64,000 bases of DNA from Clostridia bacterium (GTDB lineage Bacteria; Bacillota; Clostridia; Christensenellales; Aristaeellaceae), in the NCBI GenBank assembly GCA_017396845.1, contig JAFQKQ010000084.1, positions 1 to 64,000 of the forward strand, given 5' to 3'. The position numbers and the translations under genes were made by a program. The notes beneath the pieces are model-generated. The model ran no database searches and was not told the origin of the DNA. It saw nothing but the letters and a program-made list of their open reading frames with translations. This document shows, one piece after another, positions 50,526 through 60,029 of the stretch. Position 1 is the first letter of the stretch; each line of letters begins with the position of its first letter.

Positions 50526-51458
50526 TTAGCCCTTGAGAGAGCCGATCATAACGCCCTTTACGAAATACTTCTGCATGAAGATGTAGAGTATTACCGCAGG
50601 TACTGTGGAAACTACGATACAGCAGTACTTTGCAACCTCGGCCTTGCGCATGGCCTCCTGAAGTCCTTCGGTATTATCCGCAAAGGATGCAAAGAAGGTT
50701 TCACTCGAGCCGGAAATCGAAAGCGATGCAAGGATTTCTCTGAGTATCGTCTGAAGGGGCAGCTTGTTTCTGTCGCGGAGGAATACAAGGCCTGTAAAGT
50801 AGTCGTTCCAGCGGGCAACGCCGTAATACACGGCCAGCACCGCGATAATGGTTCCGGAGAGCGGCAGAACGCACTTGAAGAAGTAGGTGAAGTGGTTCGA
50901 ACCGTCCATAACCGCCGCTTCATAGAGCTCGTTGGGAATGGAGGACTGGATATAGGTACGAGCAACCATCAGATTCCATACCGAAACCGTATTCATGATG
51001 ATGAGGATCGTTCGCGTATTGTACAGGCCCAGATCGCGGACATTCAGGAATATCGGGATTAGGCCGCCGGAGAAGAACATGGTGAAGGTGATCGCGAGGT
51101 TTACCCATTTTTTTCCGGCGAACTTTCTGGACAGAGAATACGCGGCGGCCAGCGTGACTATAACGCTTAAGATCGATCCGGCAACAGTATAGAAAATGGA
51201 GTTAGCATAGCTCGACCACAATTCCGCGTATTCAAATACTGCTTTATAGCCGATAACCGAAAAATCCTTCGGTAAAAACAGCACCTGACCTGCCATCACC
51301 GCGTCCGGATCGGATACGGAGGCGATGATGATCAGCCACAGCGGATACAGTATCACAAAAAGCACAATAAACCAGAACAGCAGGTTGCATGCGTTGAAAA
51401 TATTGTCCGAGCGCGTTTCCTTGATTCGAATGCCGCGAATCTCAGTTGCTTTTGCCAT
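50526..51458 (-). CDS. ABC permease, LplC/YtcP type
   Basis: The 310-residue permease has six helices and EAA loop PNELYEAAVMDGSNHFTYFF, followed by LPLSGTIIAVLAVYYGVARW, typical of the LplC/YtcP group. It ends KYFVKGVMIGSLKG, the normal end. With the second permease it forms the channel for the binding protein at 48961. No ATPase gene in the operon. Confidence 0.85.
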   Translation of the reverse strand: MAKATEIRGIRIKETRSDNIFNACNLLFWFIVLFVILYPLWLIIIASVSDPDAVMAGQVLFLPKDFSVIGYKAVFEYAELWSSYANSIFYTVAGSILSVIVTLAAAYSLSRKFAGKKWVNLAITFTMFFSGGLIPIFLNVRDLGLYNTRTILIIMNTVSVWNLMVARTYIQSSIPNELYEAAVMDGSNHFTYFFKCVLPLSGTIIAVLAVYYGVARWNDYFTGLVFLRDRNKLPLQTILREILASLSISGSSETFFASFADNTEGLQEAMRKAEVAKYCCIVVSTVPAVILYIFMQKYFVKGVMIGSLKG

Positions 51459-51476
51459 GTCTCATTCCTCCTTTCC

Positions 51477-52424
51477 TTAGAACAGGCTGATCTCGCTGAG
51501 CCTTCTGGAGATCGCGTTTACGGACATGATGATTGCAAAGTTGATGACATTCAGGCACAGACCGATGGCGGAGGTATAGGAATACTGTGCCTTTCCAAGA
51601 CCGGTATTGTATACGTATACGCCGATGATATCGCTGGTTTCCATATTGCCGCCGGTCTGCATGAGCAGCGCTTTGTCGGTGTTGGAGGAGAGCAGCGAGC
51701 CGCAGTTCAGAATCAGCATCATAACCGCAATCGGAATCAGATGCGGAATGTCGATATGCTTGATCTTGCCCCAGCGCGTTGCGCCGTCGATCGTAGCCGC
51801 TTCATAGAGCTGCGGGTCGATGCTGGTGAGCGTGGCGATGTAGAGGATCGTGTTCCAGCCGGCGTTCTGCCAAACATCCGAGCCTACGAACAGCGGTCTG
51901 AACCAGCCGGCTTCGATCATGAAGTAGATCGACTCGCCGCCGAAGAGCTCAATGATCTTGTTGATGATACCGCTGGAGGGGGAGAAGAACAGGTAGATCA
52001 TACCGGCAAGAACGACGGTGGATATGAAGTGCGGAACATATATCGCCGTCTGCGCAAAGCCTTTGAAGCGCTTCCCGTTCAGCTGATTGAGCATTATTGC
52101 CATGAGGATGGGAAGGGGGAAGCCGAAGGCAAGACCGTAAATGTTCAATATGATTGTGTTGTAGAACATTCTGCCGCAGTAGTAGGATGAGAAAAACTCT
52201 GCAAAATGCTCAAGCCCCACCCATTCGCTGTCTGTGATTCCGAATGCCGGCTTGTATTCGCGAAACGCGATCTGTACGCCGTACATCGGGAAATAGCAGA
52301 ATATAAGAAAGAATAAAAGCGCCGGAAGCAAAAGCACCCAAAGCTGCCAATCGCGGGAAAGAGCCATGGTAAATCGTTGGCGCAGGGTGTTTTTCTTAAG
52401 GGCAGGCAATCGCAAATCGGACAT
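51477..52424 (-). CDS. ABC permease, LplB/YteP type
   Basis: From ATG 52424 (AGGAG seven bases upstream) the protein is 315 residues with six helices and the EAA loop QLYEAATIDGATRWGKIKHI. It is the first gene of the minus-strand operon, followed by the second permease and the binding protein, the reverse of the usual order (binding protein first). GTG 52433 overlaps the ribosome site and was rejected. Confidence 0.85.
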   Translation of the reverse strand: MSDLRLPALKKNTLRQRFTMALSRDWQLWVLLLPALLFFLIFCYFPMYGVQIAFREYKPAFGITDSEWVGLEHFAEFFSSYYCGRMFYNTIILNIYGLAFGFPLPILMAIMLNQLNGKRFKGFAQTAIYVPHFISTVVLAGMIYLFFSPSSGIINKIIELFGGESIYFMIEAGWFRPLFVGSDVWQNAGWNTILYIATLTSIDPQLYEAATIDGATRWGKIKHIDIPHLIPIAVMMLILNCGSLLSSNTDKALLMQTGGNMETSDIIGVYVYNTGLGKAQYSYTSAIGLCLNVINFAIIMSVNAISRRLSEISLF

Positions 52425-52468
52425 ATCTATCACTCCTGTACAGCAGTTTGAGATATCTTACGGTAAAT

Positions 52469-52497
52469 ATTATAGCATAATTTTTAACATTAGTAAA
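52469..52497 (-). promoter_or_regulatory. Promoter of the LplBCA operon
   Basis: On the minus strand TTTACT (52497-52492) and TATAAT (52474-52469) are 17 bases apart, about 45 bases from ATG 52424. It is divergent from the promoter at 52529-52556, with 31 bases between the two -35 boxes, room for a shared regulator. Confidence 0.6.
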
Positions 52498-52528
52498 GGG
52501 TTTTATGAAATTATATGGACGATTATAT

Positions 52529-52556
52529 TTGCAAACTCCGATTTATCATGTATAAT
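52529..52556 (+). promoter_or_regulatory. Promoter of the glycosidase pair
   Basis: TTGCAA (52529-52534) and TATAAT (52551-52556) are 16 bases apart, 28 bases upstream of GTG 52585. Confidence 0.65.
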
Positions 52557-52584
52557 AAGTACAAAAAGAAAAGGAGGGGTATGC

Positions 52585-54021
52585 GTGCTTCCGCGTACGA
52601 GGGTTATATTTAAAACGGATAACGAAGCAGTGAAGAGGCTGTATGATGAGGCGGAGGCAAAGTGCCTTAAGAATCTGAATGATTTTGCCGGGCGAACGGT
52701 GTTGGTCGAGGGCGGCGGATATGTAAAAATCTGGCTTGAAACCCAGCCGATGGGCGGCGAGATGTACGCCAAGCGCAATATGGAGGCTGCGCTCAACAAT
52801 CAGCTGTTCTTTATGGAAACGCAGCGCGGGGACGGGCGGCTGGCTGGCTCCATTGAAAACAAGGGGAACGGACAAATCGAGGCGCAGTTCAACAAATTTC
52901 AGGGCTTCTGCTTTCCTTTCCCGGCGCTCAACATGTACTACTGGATTGGAAAAGATGAGAGATACCTAAGAATGCTCTTGCGTACGCTTCAGAAATTCGA
53001 CGAATATCTCTGGAAAACGCGCGATTCCAATGGAGACGGAATCCTTGAATCCTTCTGCGTGTATGATACGGGCGAGGACAACGCCGTTCGCTACGGCGAC
53101 GCGCCCAACTACTGCACGGAGGATTTCCCGACCGAAAACAGCAGAATCGTTCCGATGGCGTCGATGGATATCATGTCCTTTTCTTACGCCGCGAGGGATA
53201 CGCTTTCCGAGATCAGCAGGATTCTAAAAGACGGGCGCGAGGAATACTGGAAAAATGAAGCCCGAAAGGTTGCGGATAAAATACGCTCCGAGCTTTGGAA
53301 CGAAGAAATCGGCGCGTGCTTTGACAAGGATAAATTCGGAAATGTGATCCCGGTTCTTACGCACAACAGCTTGCGGTGTATGTATTGGGGTTCTTTTTCA
53401 CAGGAAATGGCGGACAGGTTTGTAAACGAGCATCTTTTGAATGCCAATGAGTTTTGGACATATTTCCCGCTTCCCTCTGTCGCCGCCAACGATCCTGCCT
53501 TTAAAAACGCGCCGGAAAACAACTGGAGCGGCCAATCGGAGGGGCTTACCTACCAGCGCGCGATCATGGCGCTTGAAAGGTACGGCTACGAGAGCATCGT
53601 TACAAAGCTCGGAAAAAAACTGATTGAAAACGTCATTAAGAATCATTATGTGTTTACCCAGCAATACGATCCCTTTACCGGAAAGGCGAGCCGCGTATCG
53701 CCCGTCACCAAAGAACCCATACCGGAGGGGAGCGACGAGGAGGGGCAGGATGCATACGGCCCCACGCTTCTTTCCGTGCTCGAATACATCGCACATATCT
53801 GGGGCGTGCATATGCATAAGGGCGAGATCTGGTTTTCGCTCGCGGGCGGACTGAGCTATTCCTACAGTCAGACGTGGGGCGAAAACGAATACGCCATTGA
53901 AAGCGACGGAAAACGAGCCAGGATTTTCATAAACGGCGTTTTGCACCACACTTCGCCCGTAGGCGTGCGCCTGATTACGGATGAAAACGGAAATCTTCTT
54001 AGAACGCGGGCAATTGAATAA
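52585..54021 (+). CDS. (Alpha/alpha)6-barrel glycosidase, MGH1/GH63-like
   Basis: From GTG 52585 the protein is 478 residues; the ATG at 52581 after the same AGGAGG is in another frame. It has alternating helices of an alpha/alpha toroid, SRDSNGDGILESF-like and YDTGEDNAVRYGDAP (candidate acid Asp, compare SG-x-DN-S of GH63), ASMDIMSFSYAARDTLSEI, and WSGQSEGLTYQRAIMALERYG. This fits mannosylglycerate-hydrolase/GH63-type enzymes. No signal peptide. It is divergent from the transporter operon and followed by the GH10-like gene; substrate unknown. Confidence 0.65.
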   Translation: MLPRTRVIFKTDNEAVKRLYDEAEAKCLKNLNDFAGRTVLVEGGGYVKIWLETQPMGGEMYAKRNMEAALNNQLFFMETQRGDGRLAGSIENKGNGQIEAQFNKFQGFCFPFPALNMYYWIGKDERYLRMLLRTLQKFDEYLWKTRDSNGDGILESFCVYDTGEDNAVRYGDAPNYCTEDFPTENSRIVPMASMDIMSFSYAARDTLSEISRILKDGREEYWKNEARKVADKIRSELWNEEIGACFDKDKFGNVIPVLTHNSLRCMYWGSFSQEMADRFVNEHLLNANEFWTYFPLPSVAANDPAFKNAPENNWSGQSEGLTYQRAIMALERYGYESIVTKLGKKLIENVIKNHYVFTQQYDPFTGKASRVSPVTKEPIPEGSDEEGQDAYGPTLLSVLEYIAHIWGVHMHKGEIWFSLAGGLSYSYSQTWGENEYAIESDGKRARIFINGVLHHTSPVGVRLITDENGNLLRTRAIE

Positions 54022-54040
54022 CAATGAAGGAGCTGAGTAT

Positions 54041-55513
54041 ATGAAAACGGTACGCATCAGAATCGACGGCCCCGGCGGCATGCCTATGCCGGAAAAGGTA
54101 TTAAAGACCGCGTATGCGTCCGCGCTCGATTTTGAGCCGGATGAGCGGCGGATGAGAATTGCATCCGACGGAACCGTGGAGCTGGAGGTAAACACTGAGC
54201 CGTACATCATTCATGTAAAAATGACCATCCCGCTGTATGGCCAGCTCTGGGTAATTGCGGATAATCTCGGCGAAGGCTACAAGGGCGATTTTGTGGACTT
54301 CGTTTCCGAAGCCACGCGCACATATATCGCGCATGCCAAGCGCTTTTCGGAGGGAATTGAGCTTTCGGTAAAGACGAAGGGACATCTGGAAGCGGCGGCA
54401 GAATTTGAACATCTGGCCAACCGCGGCATGGATACGCCGGATAACCGCCTCTACGCGCTTTCTCACGCCATCTACGCGGCGGAGGGCGCATTGTTTGAAC
54501 GGTCGGCGGCAAAGGCATATAGGAATCCGAGAAATAATCTGAAGCTCGGCTGCAATTTCATGCGGTTTACGTCGCCTTCCTCCAAATACGCCAAGTTCTT
54601 TGCAAACGCCTTCGATTTTGCCACCCTTCCCTTCTATCCCGGGCGCACGGTTCCAAAGAAAGACATCTATACCTACGGCTATATCGATAACGCGCTTTCC
54701 TATCTGCTCGAAAAAGGCATTACGCCCAAAGGGCATCCGCTGTTTTTCGGCCACAAGGAAGTAAATCCCGAATGGATGTTTTCGTTAAGCTACCCCGAGC
54801 TTCGAAGGGAAGCCGCAAAAATCGCCTGTCATCACGTATCTCAGTACAAGGATACCGTGAAAGTGTGGGACGCGATGAACGAGGCGCACGATTGGGCGAA
54901 CTGCTTTGAGCTCAATCAGGCGCAGCTTGTCGATCTTACGCGAGCGACCACCGACGCGCTCAGGGAAGCAAACGACCAGGCGACAAGCATTGTAAACATC
55001 TGCCTGCCCTTTGCGGAATATGTCGCCGGGCGCTATAACTGTTACGGTGCGCTTCCCGAGCGCCTGCGTTCGCCGCTTTCATATTTTAAGGCGATTCTGG
55101 AAGCGGGCGTGGATTTCGATGTGATCGGCATACAGCTCTATTTCCCCGGACGCGATATGGTGCAGGTAAATCTGATGCTGGATGCATTCAAGGCGCTTGG
55201 AAAGCCCGTTCATATTACCGAAATGGGCGTAAACGGCGGTTTCCGTCAGAAAGGCAACGCAGGAAGCAGCTGGTCGCAGCTGGATATGTCTGAGGGTACC
55301 TGGCACGGCGGCTGGAACGAACACACGCAGGCGGATTGGATGGAGATGTTCTACACCATTGCGGCTGCGAGAGACGAAATCGAAGCCCTCACCTGGTGGG
55401 ATTTCATTGAGCCCAGCTTTTCCGGAAACGGCGCGTTCCTGTACGAGGATGAAAACCCGAGAGAGATGTACTTCAGACTGCTGGCGCTGAAGGACAGAAT
55501 CATTAAGAAGTAA
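54041..55513 (+). CDS. GH10-like xylanase family enzyme, intracellular
   Basis: The 490-residue protein has a 160-residue N-terminal region (maybe carbohydrate binding) and a GH10-like barrel: KGHPLFFGHKEVNPEW (compare GHPLxWHxxxPxW), VWDAMNEAHDW (acid/base Glu281), VHITEMGVNGG (nucleophile Glu394) and LTWWDFIEPSF. There is no signal peptide, so it probably acts on imported oligosaccharides. Several GH10 aromatic positions are changed (WH to FG), so the substrate may not be plain xylan. ATG 54041 follows GAAGGAG; 19 bases after the previous gene. Confidence 0.75.
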   Translation: MKTVRIRIDGPGGMPMPEKVLKTAYASALDFEPDERRMRIASDGTVELEVNTEPYIIHVKMTIPLYGQLWVIADNLGEGYKGDFVDFVSEATRTYIAHAKRFSEGIELSVKTKGHLEAAAEFEHLANRGMDTPDNRLYALSHAIYAAEGALFERSAAKAYRNPRNNLKLGCNFMRFTSPSSKYAKFFANAFDFATLPFYPGRTVPKKDIYTYGYIDNALSYLLEKGITPKGHPLFFGHKEVNPEWMFSLSYPELRREAAKIACHHVSQYKDTVKVWDAMNEAHDWANCFELNQAQLVDLTRATTDALREANDQATSIVNICLPFAEYVAGRYNCYGALPERLRSPLSYFKAILEAGVDFDVIGIQLYFPGRDMVQVNLMLDAFKALGKPVHITEMGVNGGFRQKGNAGSSWSQLDMSEGTWHGGWNEHTQADWMEMFYTIAAARDEIEALTWWDFIEPSFSGNGAFLYEDENPREMYFRLLALKDRIIKK

Positions 55514-55523
55514 TTCAGCATAG

Positions 55524-55570
55524 AAAAACCTGCCGGATAGATGCCCGCGCATCCTCCGGCAGGTTTTTTA
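55524..55570. terminator. Terminator after the GH10-like gene
   Basis: AAAAACCTGCCGGA pairs with TCCGGCAGGTTTTTT; likely works in both directions, also serving pepF on the minus strand. Confidence 0.85.
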
Positions 55571-55596
55571 ATGGATTGATAAGGTTCTGATTTGTT

Positions 55597-57357
55597 TTAC
55601 TCCTCCAAAAGCGAAGAGAGCGTTTCAATGTCTTCCTTGATTACGCTTAATGAATCGCGCCAGAAGTCGATGGAATGAACGTCGATATCCGCGCTTTCGG
55701 CTACTTCTTTTATATTGCCCGTCGCTGTTTTTCTCAGGAGTGCATCGTATTCGGGCACAAAGCTTTCTCCGCGGGCGAGGTAGCGGGCGTAGATTCCCTT
55801 TCCGAACAGCAGGCCAAAGGCGTAGGGGAAGTTATAGAAGTGGAGATCGGCTCTGTAATAATGGCTCTTGCAGGCCCACATATATGGATGGAGATAGTTT
55901 TCGTCAAGGCCGTCGCCGTAGGAGGCTTTCTGCGCGTCTAACATGATCTCTTTCAGCTCGCGGGCGGTGAGTGAATGCGTTTTTCTTCTTTCGATTACTT
56001 CGGTTTCGAAAATATAGCGGGAGAGTATGTCGACAATGACCTGGCATGCCTTCGAAATTTCCTGCTCGAGCAGAGAAATTTTCTCCTCGCGGTTTGCGTT
56101 TTCTAACATTTTCTGCATGAGCAGCGTCTCATTGAATATGGATGCGGTTTCTGCAAGCGGCATGGGGTAGCTGCAGTTGAGCATGGAAAGCGAGCGCAGG
56201 CAGCGGTTATGATATGCATGACCCAGTTCATGCGCGAGCGTGGACACAGAGGAGAGGCTGCCGTCGAAATTGGTGAGCACATAGCTGGTTTCAATCGGAT
56301 GTACGCTGGAGCAGAACGCGCCGCCGCGCTTGCCTTCGCGGGGATACGCATCGATCAGGCGGTTGTCGAAGGCGTCCCGGATGTGATCGGCCATTTTGCC
56401 GGAGAAGCGTCCGAGTACGTCTATGAGAAGCATCTTTGCCTCATCAAGCGTGTACGACTTTGTTTCCTTTCCAAGCGGCGCGAACAGATCGTAAAACGGA
56501 AGCCCGTTTTCGTGTCCGAGTTTTTTTGCCTTGGCGCGGAGGTATTTTCTGAAAGCCGGGAGGGATTCCCGCATGGCGGACAGCATGGCGCTCAGCGTTT
56601 CTTCGTCCATGCGCGATGTTTCAAGCGTCTGTTCAAGAAGGCTTGAATATTTCTTGAGCGGAAGCAGCGTAAGCGCCTCGCCTTTCATGCTGCTTAAACA
56701 TGCAGCCATGGCGGTTTCGATCTGCGGATAGGCGTTCAGCTCCGCCTCATATGCGCGCTTTCTGACGACGGGATCGGGAGAATGCGCAAGGTTTCTCACG
56801 GCCGGGAGCGGAAGATACTTCTCTTCTCCGTTTTCATCGTATTTTACCTTTAAAGTGCTTTCAAGCGTACCGCGAAGCTGGCCCCACGCGCCAGAACCGG
56901 TCAGGCGGAGATTTAAAACCGTCTCTTCAAGCGCCGGATCGATGGTGTGGCCGGCAGCCTTGGCCTTTTCCCGAATATAGAAGGCATGCTCCGTAAGCGT
57001 TTCATCGGACGCAAGAATCTCGTCGAGGTTATCGATTTCGCCGACATAACGGGAAAACGCACTGTACAGCTTTCCGGAGCCGATCATCAGCTTCTGCGTG
57101 CGGTCCTGTATTTTGAGCGCTTCTTCGTTTTCGGCGTCCGCCGCCAGCGTAAGGCTGATCATTGCCGAAAGCCGGCGAGTTTTTTTCTGCATTTCGTTAA
57201 AGGAATTGATAAGGTCTTTCAGCTGCTCCTTTACCGTCGGCAGAGGATGCAGGAATTTCTCATGGATTTCATCGGTAAAACGCTTGACAAAAAGCATGTC
57301 CGCTTCAAACGCGGGATCGGAAAAACCATTATAGAGCCTGGAGAGGTCCCATTTCAT
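55597..57357 (-). CDS. pepF: Oligoendopeptidase F
   Basis: From ATG 57357 (GAGGTGA nine bases upstream; ATG 57363 is too close) the protein is 586 residues, normal for PepF of the M3 family. The zinc motif reads TLAHELGHAYH, and GAFCSSVHP, YGDGLDENYLHPYMWA and FYNFPYAFGLLFGKGIYARY are family hallmarks. It is a cytoplasmic peptidase that trims oligopeptides. Monocistronic. Confidence 0.95.
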   Translation of the reverse strand: MKWDLSRLYNGFSDPAFEADMLFVKRFTDEIHEKFLHPLPTVKEQLKDLINSFNEMQKKTRRLSAMISLTLAADAENEEALKIQDRTQKLMIGSGKLYSAFSRYVGEIDNLDEILASDETLTEHAFYIREKAKAAGHTIDPALEETVLNLRLTGSGAWGQLRGTLESTLKVKYDENGEEKYLPLPAVRNLAHSPDPVVRKRAYEAELNAYPQIETAMAACLSSMKGEALTLLPLKKYSSLLEQTLETSRMDEETLSAMLSAMRESLPAFRKYLRAKAKKLGHENGLPFYDLFAPLGKETKSYTLDEAKMLLIDVLGRFSGKMADHIRDAFDNRLIDAYPREGKRGGAFCSSVHPIETSYVLTNFDGSLSSVSTLAHELGHAYHNRCLRSLSMLNCSYPMPLAETASIFNETLLMQKMLENANREEKISLLEQEISKACQVIVDILSRYIFETEVIERRKTHSLTARELKEIMLDAQKASYGDGLDENYLHPYMWACKSHYYRADLHFYNFPYAFGLLFGKGIYARYLARGESFVPEYDALLRKTATGNIKEVAESADIDVHSIDFWRDSLSVIKEDIETLSSLLEE

Positions 57358-57720
57358 AAGCATTCACCTCATTGGGATATAGAGTGTGTCATTAGTATAG
57401 TATGGCTTTTTGCCGTAGTCAATTGTTTTTGATTCATTATGAAATAAAATTGAGAGAGAACGAAAGGCGTTCAGGGGAAGCTTGGAAGGGTTGCCCCCTC
57501 TCCGGCGCTCATGCACAGGGGCTGCTGCAAAAAACGAAAAAACGTATAAGGGAGAACTCTGACGGTTAACCGGCCGCTTGCCGCCCTTCCGACAGGACGG
57601 GCGGGGGGGGACCGCGCGAGCGGTTGGGGGGGATGGGGCGAGGGAAACCGCTTGAAGTATCGGGAATAAATTTTCCGGCAATCGGATTTTTGCTGATCCG
57701 CTATTGCAGCGCGCACATAA
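57358..57720. other. Gene-free stretch with a G-run cluster
   Basis: No gene is visible. Between 57598 and 57646 there are six runs of three or more G on the plus strand (one of eight, one of seven), enough to form a G-quadruplex. The surrounding 57480-57600 is GC-rich without homology that I can recognise. Confidence 0.45.
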
Positions 57721-57750
57721 AAAAAGAGACTGCGGCGTCAGTCTCTTTTT
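57721..57750. terminator. Bidirectional terminator
   Basis: AAAAAGAGACTG-CGGCGT-CAGTCTCTTTTT is a perfect hairpin ending the minus-strand Lgt-like operon. Confidence 0.85.
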
Positions 57751-57788
57751 ACATGCGGAAAACCGCCGTCGGGCGGATGTTTATTGGT

Positions 57789-58799
57789 TTACCTACGCCG
57801 TTTTCCGGCTTTTAAGCGTCTTTGCTTGGCTTTCTTATGCCTGCTAAGCGCTGTGACGGCGTACAGCGACGGCGCGTACATGAGCAAGGAACCGATGAAC
57901 ATGATCAGGTAATTGATTTCTGCGTGAATTGCGCCGTCTACCTGGAATTCTTCATATATTACGAGCGCGGCGGCTGCAAGGTTCAAAACGGGCATCCACA
58001 AAACGTTTGCGCCCAATATGTGCTTTTTCTTAAGGCGAACAATGAAGTAAAACGCCAGTATGATCAAAAACAGTATGGATATGGCCTGGGATACGCGGAC
58101 GAAGCCGAATCGGATGAAATCGTCGTCGCGCATGCTTTCAAATACGATCTGAAGGAAAGCATATGCGCCTACGGCGAGCCGCCAGAGATCGCCGCCCGGA
58201 TTCGAATGGCTTTTGATGCATTTTTTCAGGGCGAAAAATACGATGAAGAACAATATCAGAGCGTATACGCCTTCAAACTGGAATACGGCGAAACGGGCCT
58301 CGTGATAGGTGTCATACACGGCCGTGAGAGGGGTCGAAAGAAAATCGTAGGATACGATTCTGCCGATTCCCTGTCCGGTAAACACCTCCGCGAAGCGCAT
58401 AATCGCGATAAAGAGCATGAAGCCCGGGGTAAACGCATCCATCGTATGCGCAGAAGAAGCGCCGGACAAGCGGGTGACGAGCGTGCAGGCAAGCCAGAAG
58501 CCGAGGATAAAGCCCCACATGGAAAGACCGCCAAGAGATATGGAGATGATTTCCAGGGGCTCTTTGAGCGAGTAATCATAGTAGTTGCCGACAACCCAGA
58601 TCAGGCGGGACAGTATGAGACCGATGGGAAGGCCGGCTGCGAAACCCTTGATGACCGTGCAGACGTCCGTCCGTATCCGTTTGTTTTCCTGCTTCATGAG
58701 GTAGGCAAAATAGATGCTGATACCCAGAAATGCAATCAGCGCAAAGGCTGCGACAACGCCGTAGGGATAGACGGTAAGACTTGAAAGCAATGACTTCAT
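57789..58799 (-). CDS. Lgt-like membrane protein lacking the catalytic histidine
   Basis: The 336-residue protein has about nine hydrophobic segments and the overall layout of prolipoprotein diacylglyceryl transferase (Lgt): LSRLIWVVGNYYDY, then SLGGLSMWGFILGF and RFGFVRVSQAISI near the end. In E. coli Lgt the middle motif reads GGMSFHGGLIG with an essential histidine; here that position is Trp and the following G-G is G-F. The GR-x-GN-x-x-N-x-E signature is also missing. It lies 3 bases after the phosphodiester glycosidase gene and extends past Lgt by a basic tail. Likely a different function from Lgt. Confidence 0.6.
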   Translation of the reverse strand: MKSLLSSLTVYPYGVVAAFALIAFLGISIYFAYLMKQENKRIRTDVCTVIKGFAAGLPIGLILSRLIWVVGNYYDYSLKEPLEIISISLGGLSMWGFILGFWLACTLVTRLSGASSAHTMDAFTPGFMLFIAIMRFAEVFTGQGIGRIVSYDFLSTPLTAVYDTYHEARFAVFQFEGVYALILFFIVFFALKKCIKSHSNPGGDLWRLAVGAYAFLQIVFESMRDDDFIRFGFVRVSQAISILFLIILAFYFIVRLKKKHILGANVLWMPVLNLAAAALVIYEEFQVDGAIHAEINYLIMFIGSLLMYAPSLYAVTALSRHKKAKQRRLKAGKRRR

Positions 58800-58802
58800 A
58801 GA

Positions 58803-59840
58803 TTATTCCCCATATCCTTCAATCTGCGAGGAGGCGAAATAGATGATGTCGTACATGTTGCGGCGTATGCCGGTAGTGAGATTATAAATCTTATCGTTAA
58901 AGAACATGTAGCTCGACGCACCGCCGTCCAGGTTGAACGCCTGCGTGCAGCCGCGTTCCTTCATGTACTCAGCCAGCACCTGCACATTAACGCCGATAGA
59001 TTTATTGCTTCTACCGTCTACAACTACTACCAGGTACTCCAAAGGTCCGATCTGACCGATGGCGGTTCTGGGATTTCGGTAGGTTGCGCCGAAGTCGTAG
59101 GGTTGGTCAAGATCCGGACAGATTTCGCCATCGATGATCAGCGCGGGGCCGAAAGCGAAGGACTGGTAGATGTTGCCCTGCATTTCGTCGATGCCCGCCT
59201 GCTTGTCTGCCGCCTGATAGACGTGGAAGTCGCCGTCGTAATCCACGATCAGTATGTCGAGGTTGGAATTGGAATTATTTCTGACAACCTGACCCTGCCT
59301 GATCAGAAGATCGCCGTTCCTGTGAGAGTAGTAGTCGCCGTTCAGCGCGAGGACGGAGTTGTTTCTGCGGGAAAGCGTAAGGAACGATGCATAGCGCACG
59401 GTATTTACATCGCCCGCCAGCGAGGTTCTCAGCTGGCTCGGATGCGCAATTTTCACATAGGCGTAATTGTAGCGGTCGCTGCCGATTTTTTCATTTCCGA
59501 TGGTAACGGTAATGGATTCGTCGCTGTATCCGGTTTTGGTGTAGCCGCTCTCTCTGGGAACTGAGCCGATATCGAATGTATCCATCGGCAGCGGACGCGG
59601 CGTGGGCGTAGGCGACGGGGTCGGCGTGGGCGTGGGCGTCAATTCAACATACGGCGTGGGGGTGGGAACGGGCGTGGGCGTAGGCGTGGGGGTCGGCGTA
59701 GGCGTAGGGGTGGGGGTCGGTGTAACGACCGGGATGCTCGATACGCGGCCGCCCGTTGAAAGCAGCACCGGAGCTACCATAATCAGTATGATGATAATAA
59801 TGACGGAAAAAACCGTTGTAAGTATCCTGGTTATATTCAT
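58803..59840 (-). CDS. NAGPA-type phosphodiester glycosidase with PT-repeat linker
   Basis: The 345-residue protein has a membrane anchor (about 8-28), then a long Pro-Thr linker (about 39-83, mostly PT pairs) and a C-terminal NAGPA (DUF2233) domain: [43 protein letters not shown] and [17 protein letters not shown] domains cleave GlcNAc-1-phosphodiesters; bacterial members act on cell-wall or exopolysaccharide. The linker probably holds the domain away from the membrane through the wall. First gene of a pair with the Lgt-like protein. Confidence 0.8.
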   Translation of the reverse strand: MNITRILTTVFSVIIIIILIMVAPVLLSTGGRVSSIPVVTPTPTPTPTPTPTPTPTPVPTPTPYVELTPTPTPTPSPTPTPRPLPMDTFDIGSVPRESGYTKTGYSDESITVTIGNEKIGSDRYNYAYVKIAHPSQLRTSLAGDVNTVRYASFLTLSRRNNSVLALNGDYYSHRNGDLLIRQGQVVRNNSNSNLDILIVDYDGDFHVYQAADKQAGIDEMQGNIYQSFAFGPALIIDGEICPDLDQPYDFGATYRNPRTAIGQIGPLEYLVVVVDGRSNKSIGVNVQVLAEYMKERGCTQAFNLDGGASSYMFFNDKIYNLTTGIRRNMYDIIYFASSQIEGYGE

Positions 59841-60029
59841 ATATTCTTAGGCCCTTTCAGCCGATTGTATTTAATAACCGTGCGTGTAAATATCATTTTC
59901 ATTATAGTGTCTTCTTTTTCAGTGTCAAGCGCTTGCATGTTAGAATCCATGCCTTTTTTGTGGACAAAAGAAGGATGATGCCGCTTTTTGGCGAACTTAA
60001 ATATGAAGGGCATTTCGGAGGGGATGGAT
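59841..60029. other. Short intergenic stretch
   Basis: Divergent region between the minus-strand glycosidase gene and the plus-strand kinase gene. I could not pick convincing promoters for either. The frame from 59988 overlaps this stretch but has no ribosome site. Confidence 0.3.

Noticed and set aside
57598-57646. rRNA or structured RNA gene in the G-rich stretch
   Set aside because: No recognisable rRNA segments or tRNA-like folding; best described as G runs only.
59600-59740. Minisatellite or CRISPR in the GTGGGCGTAGGC-type repeat
   Set aside because: The repeat is the coding DNA of the Pro-Thr linker in the NAGPA protein.
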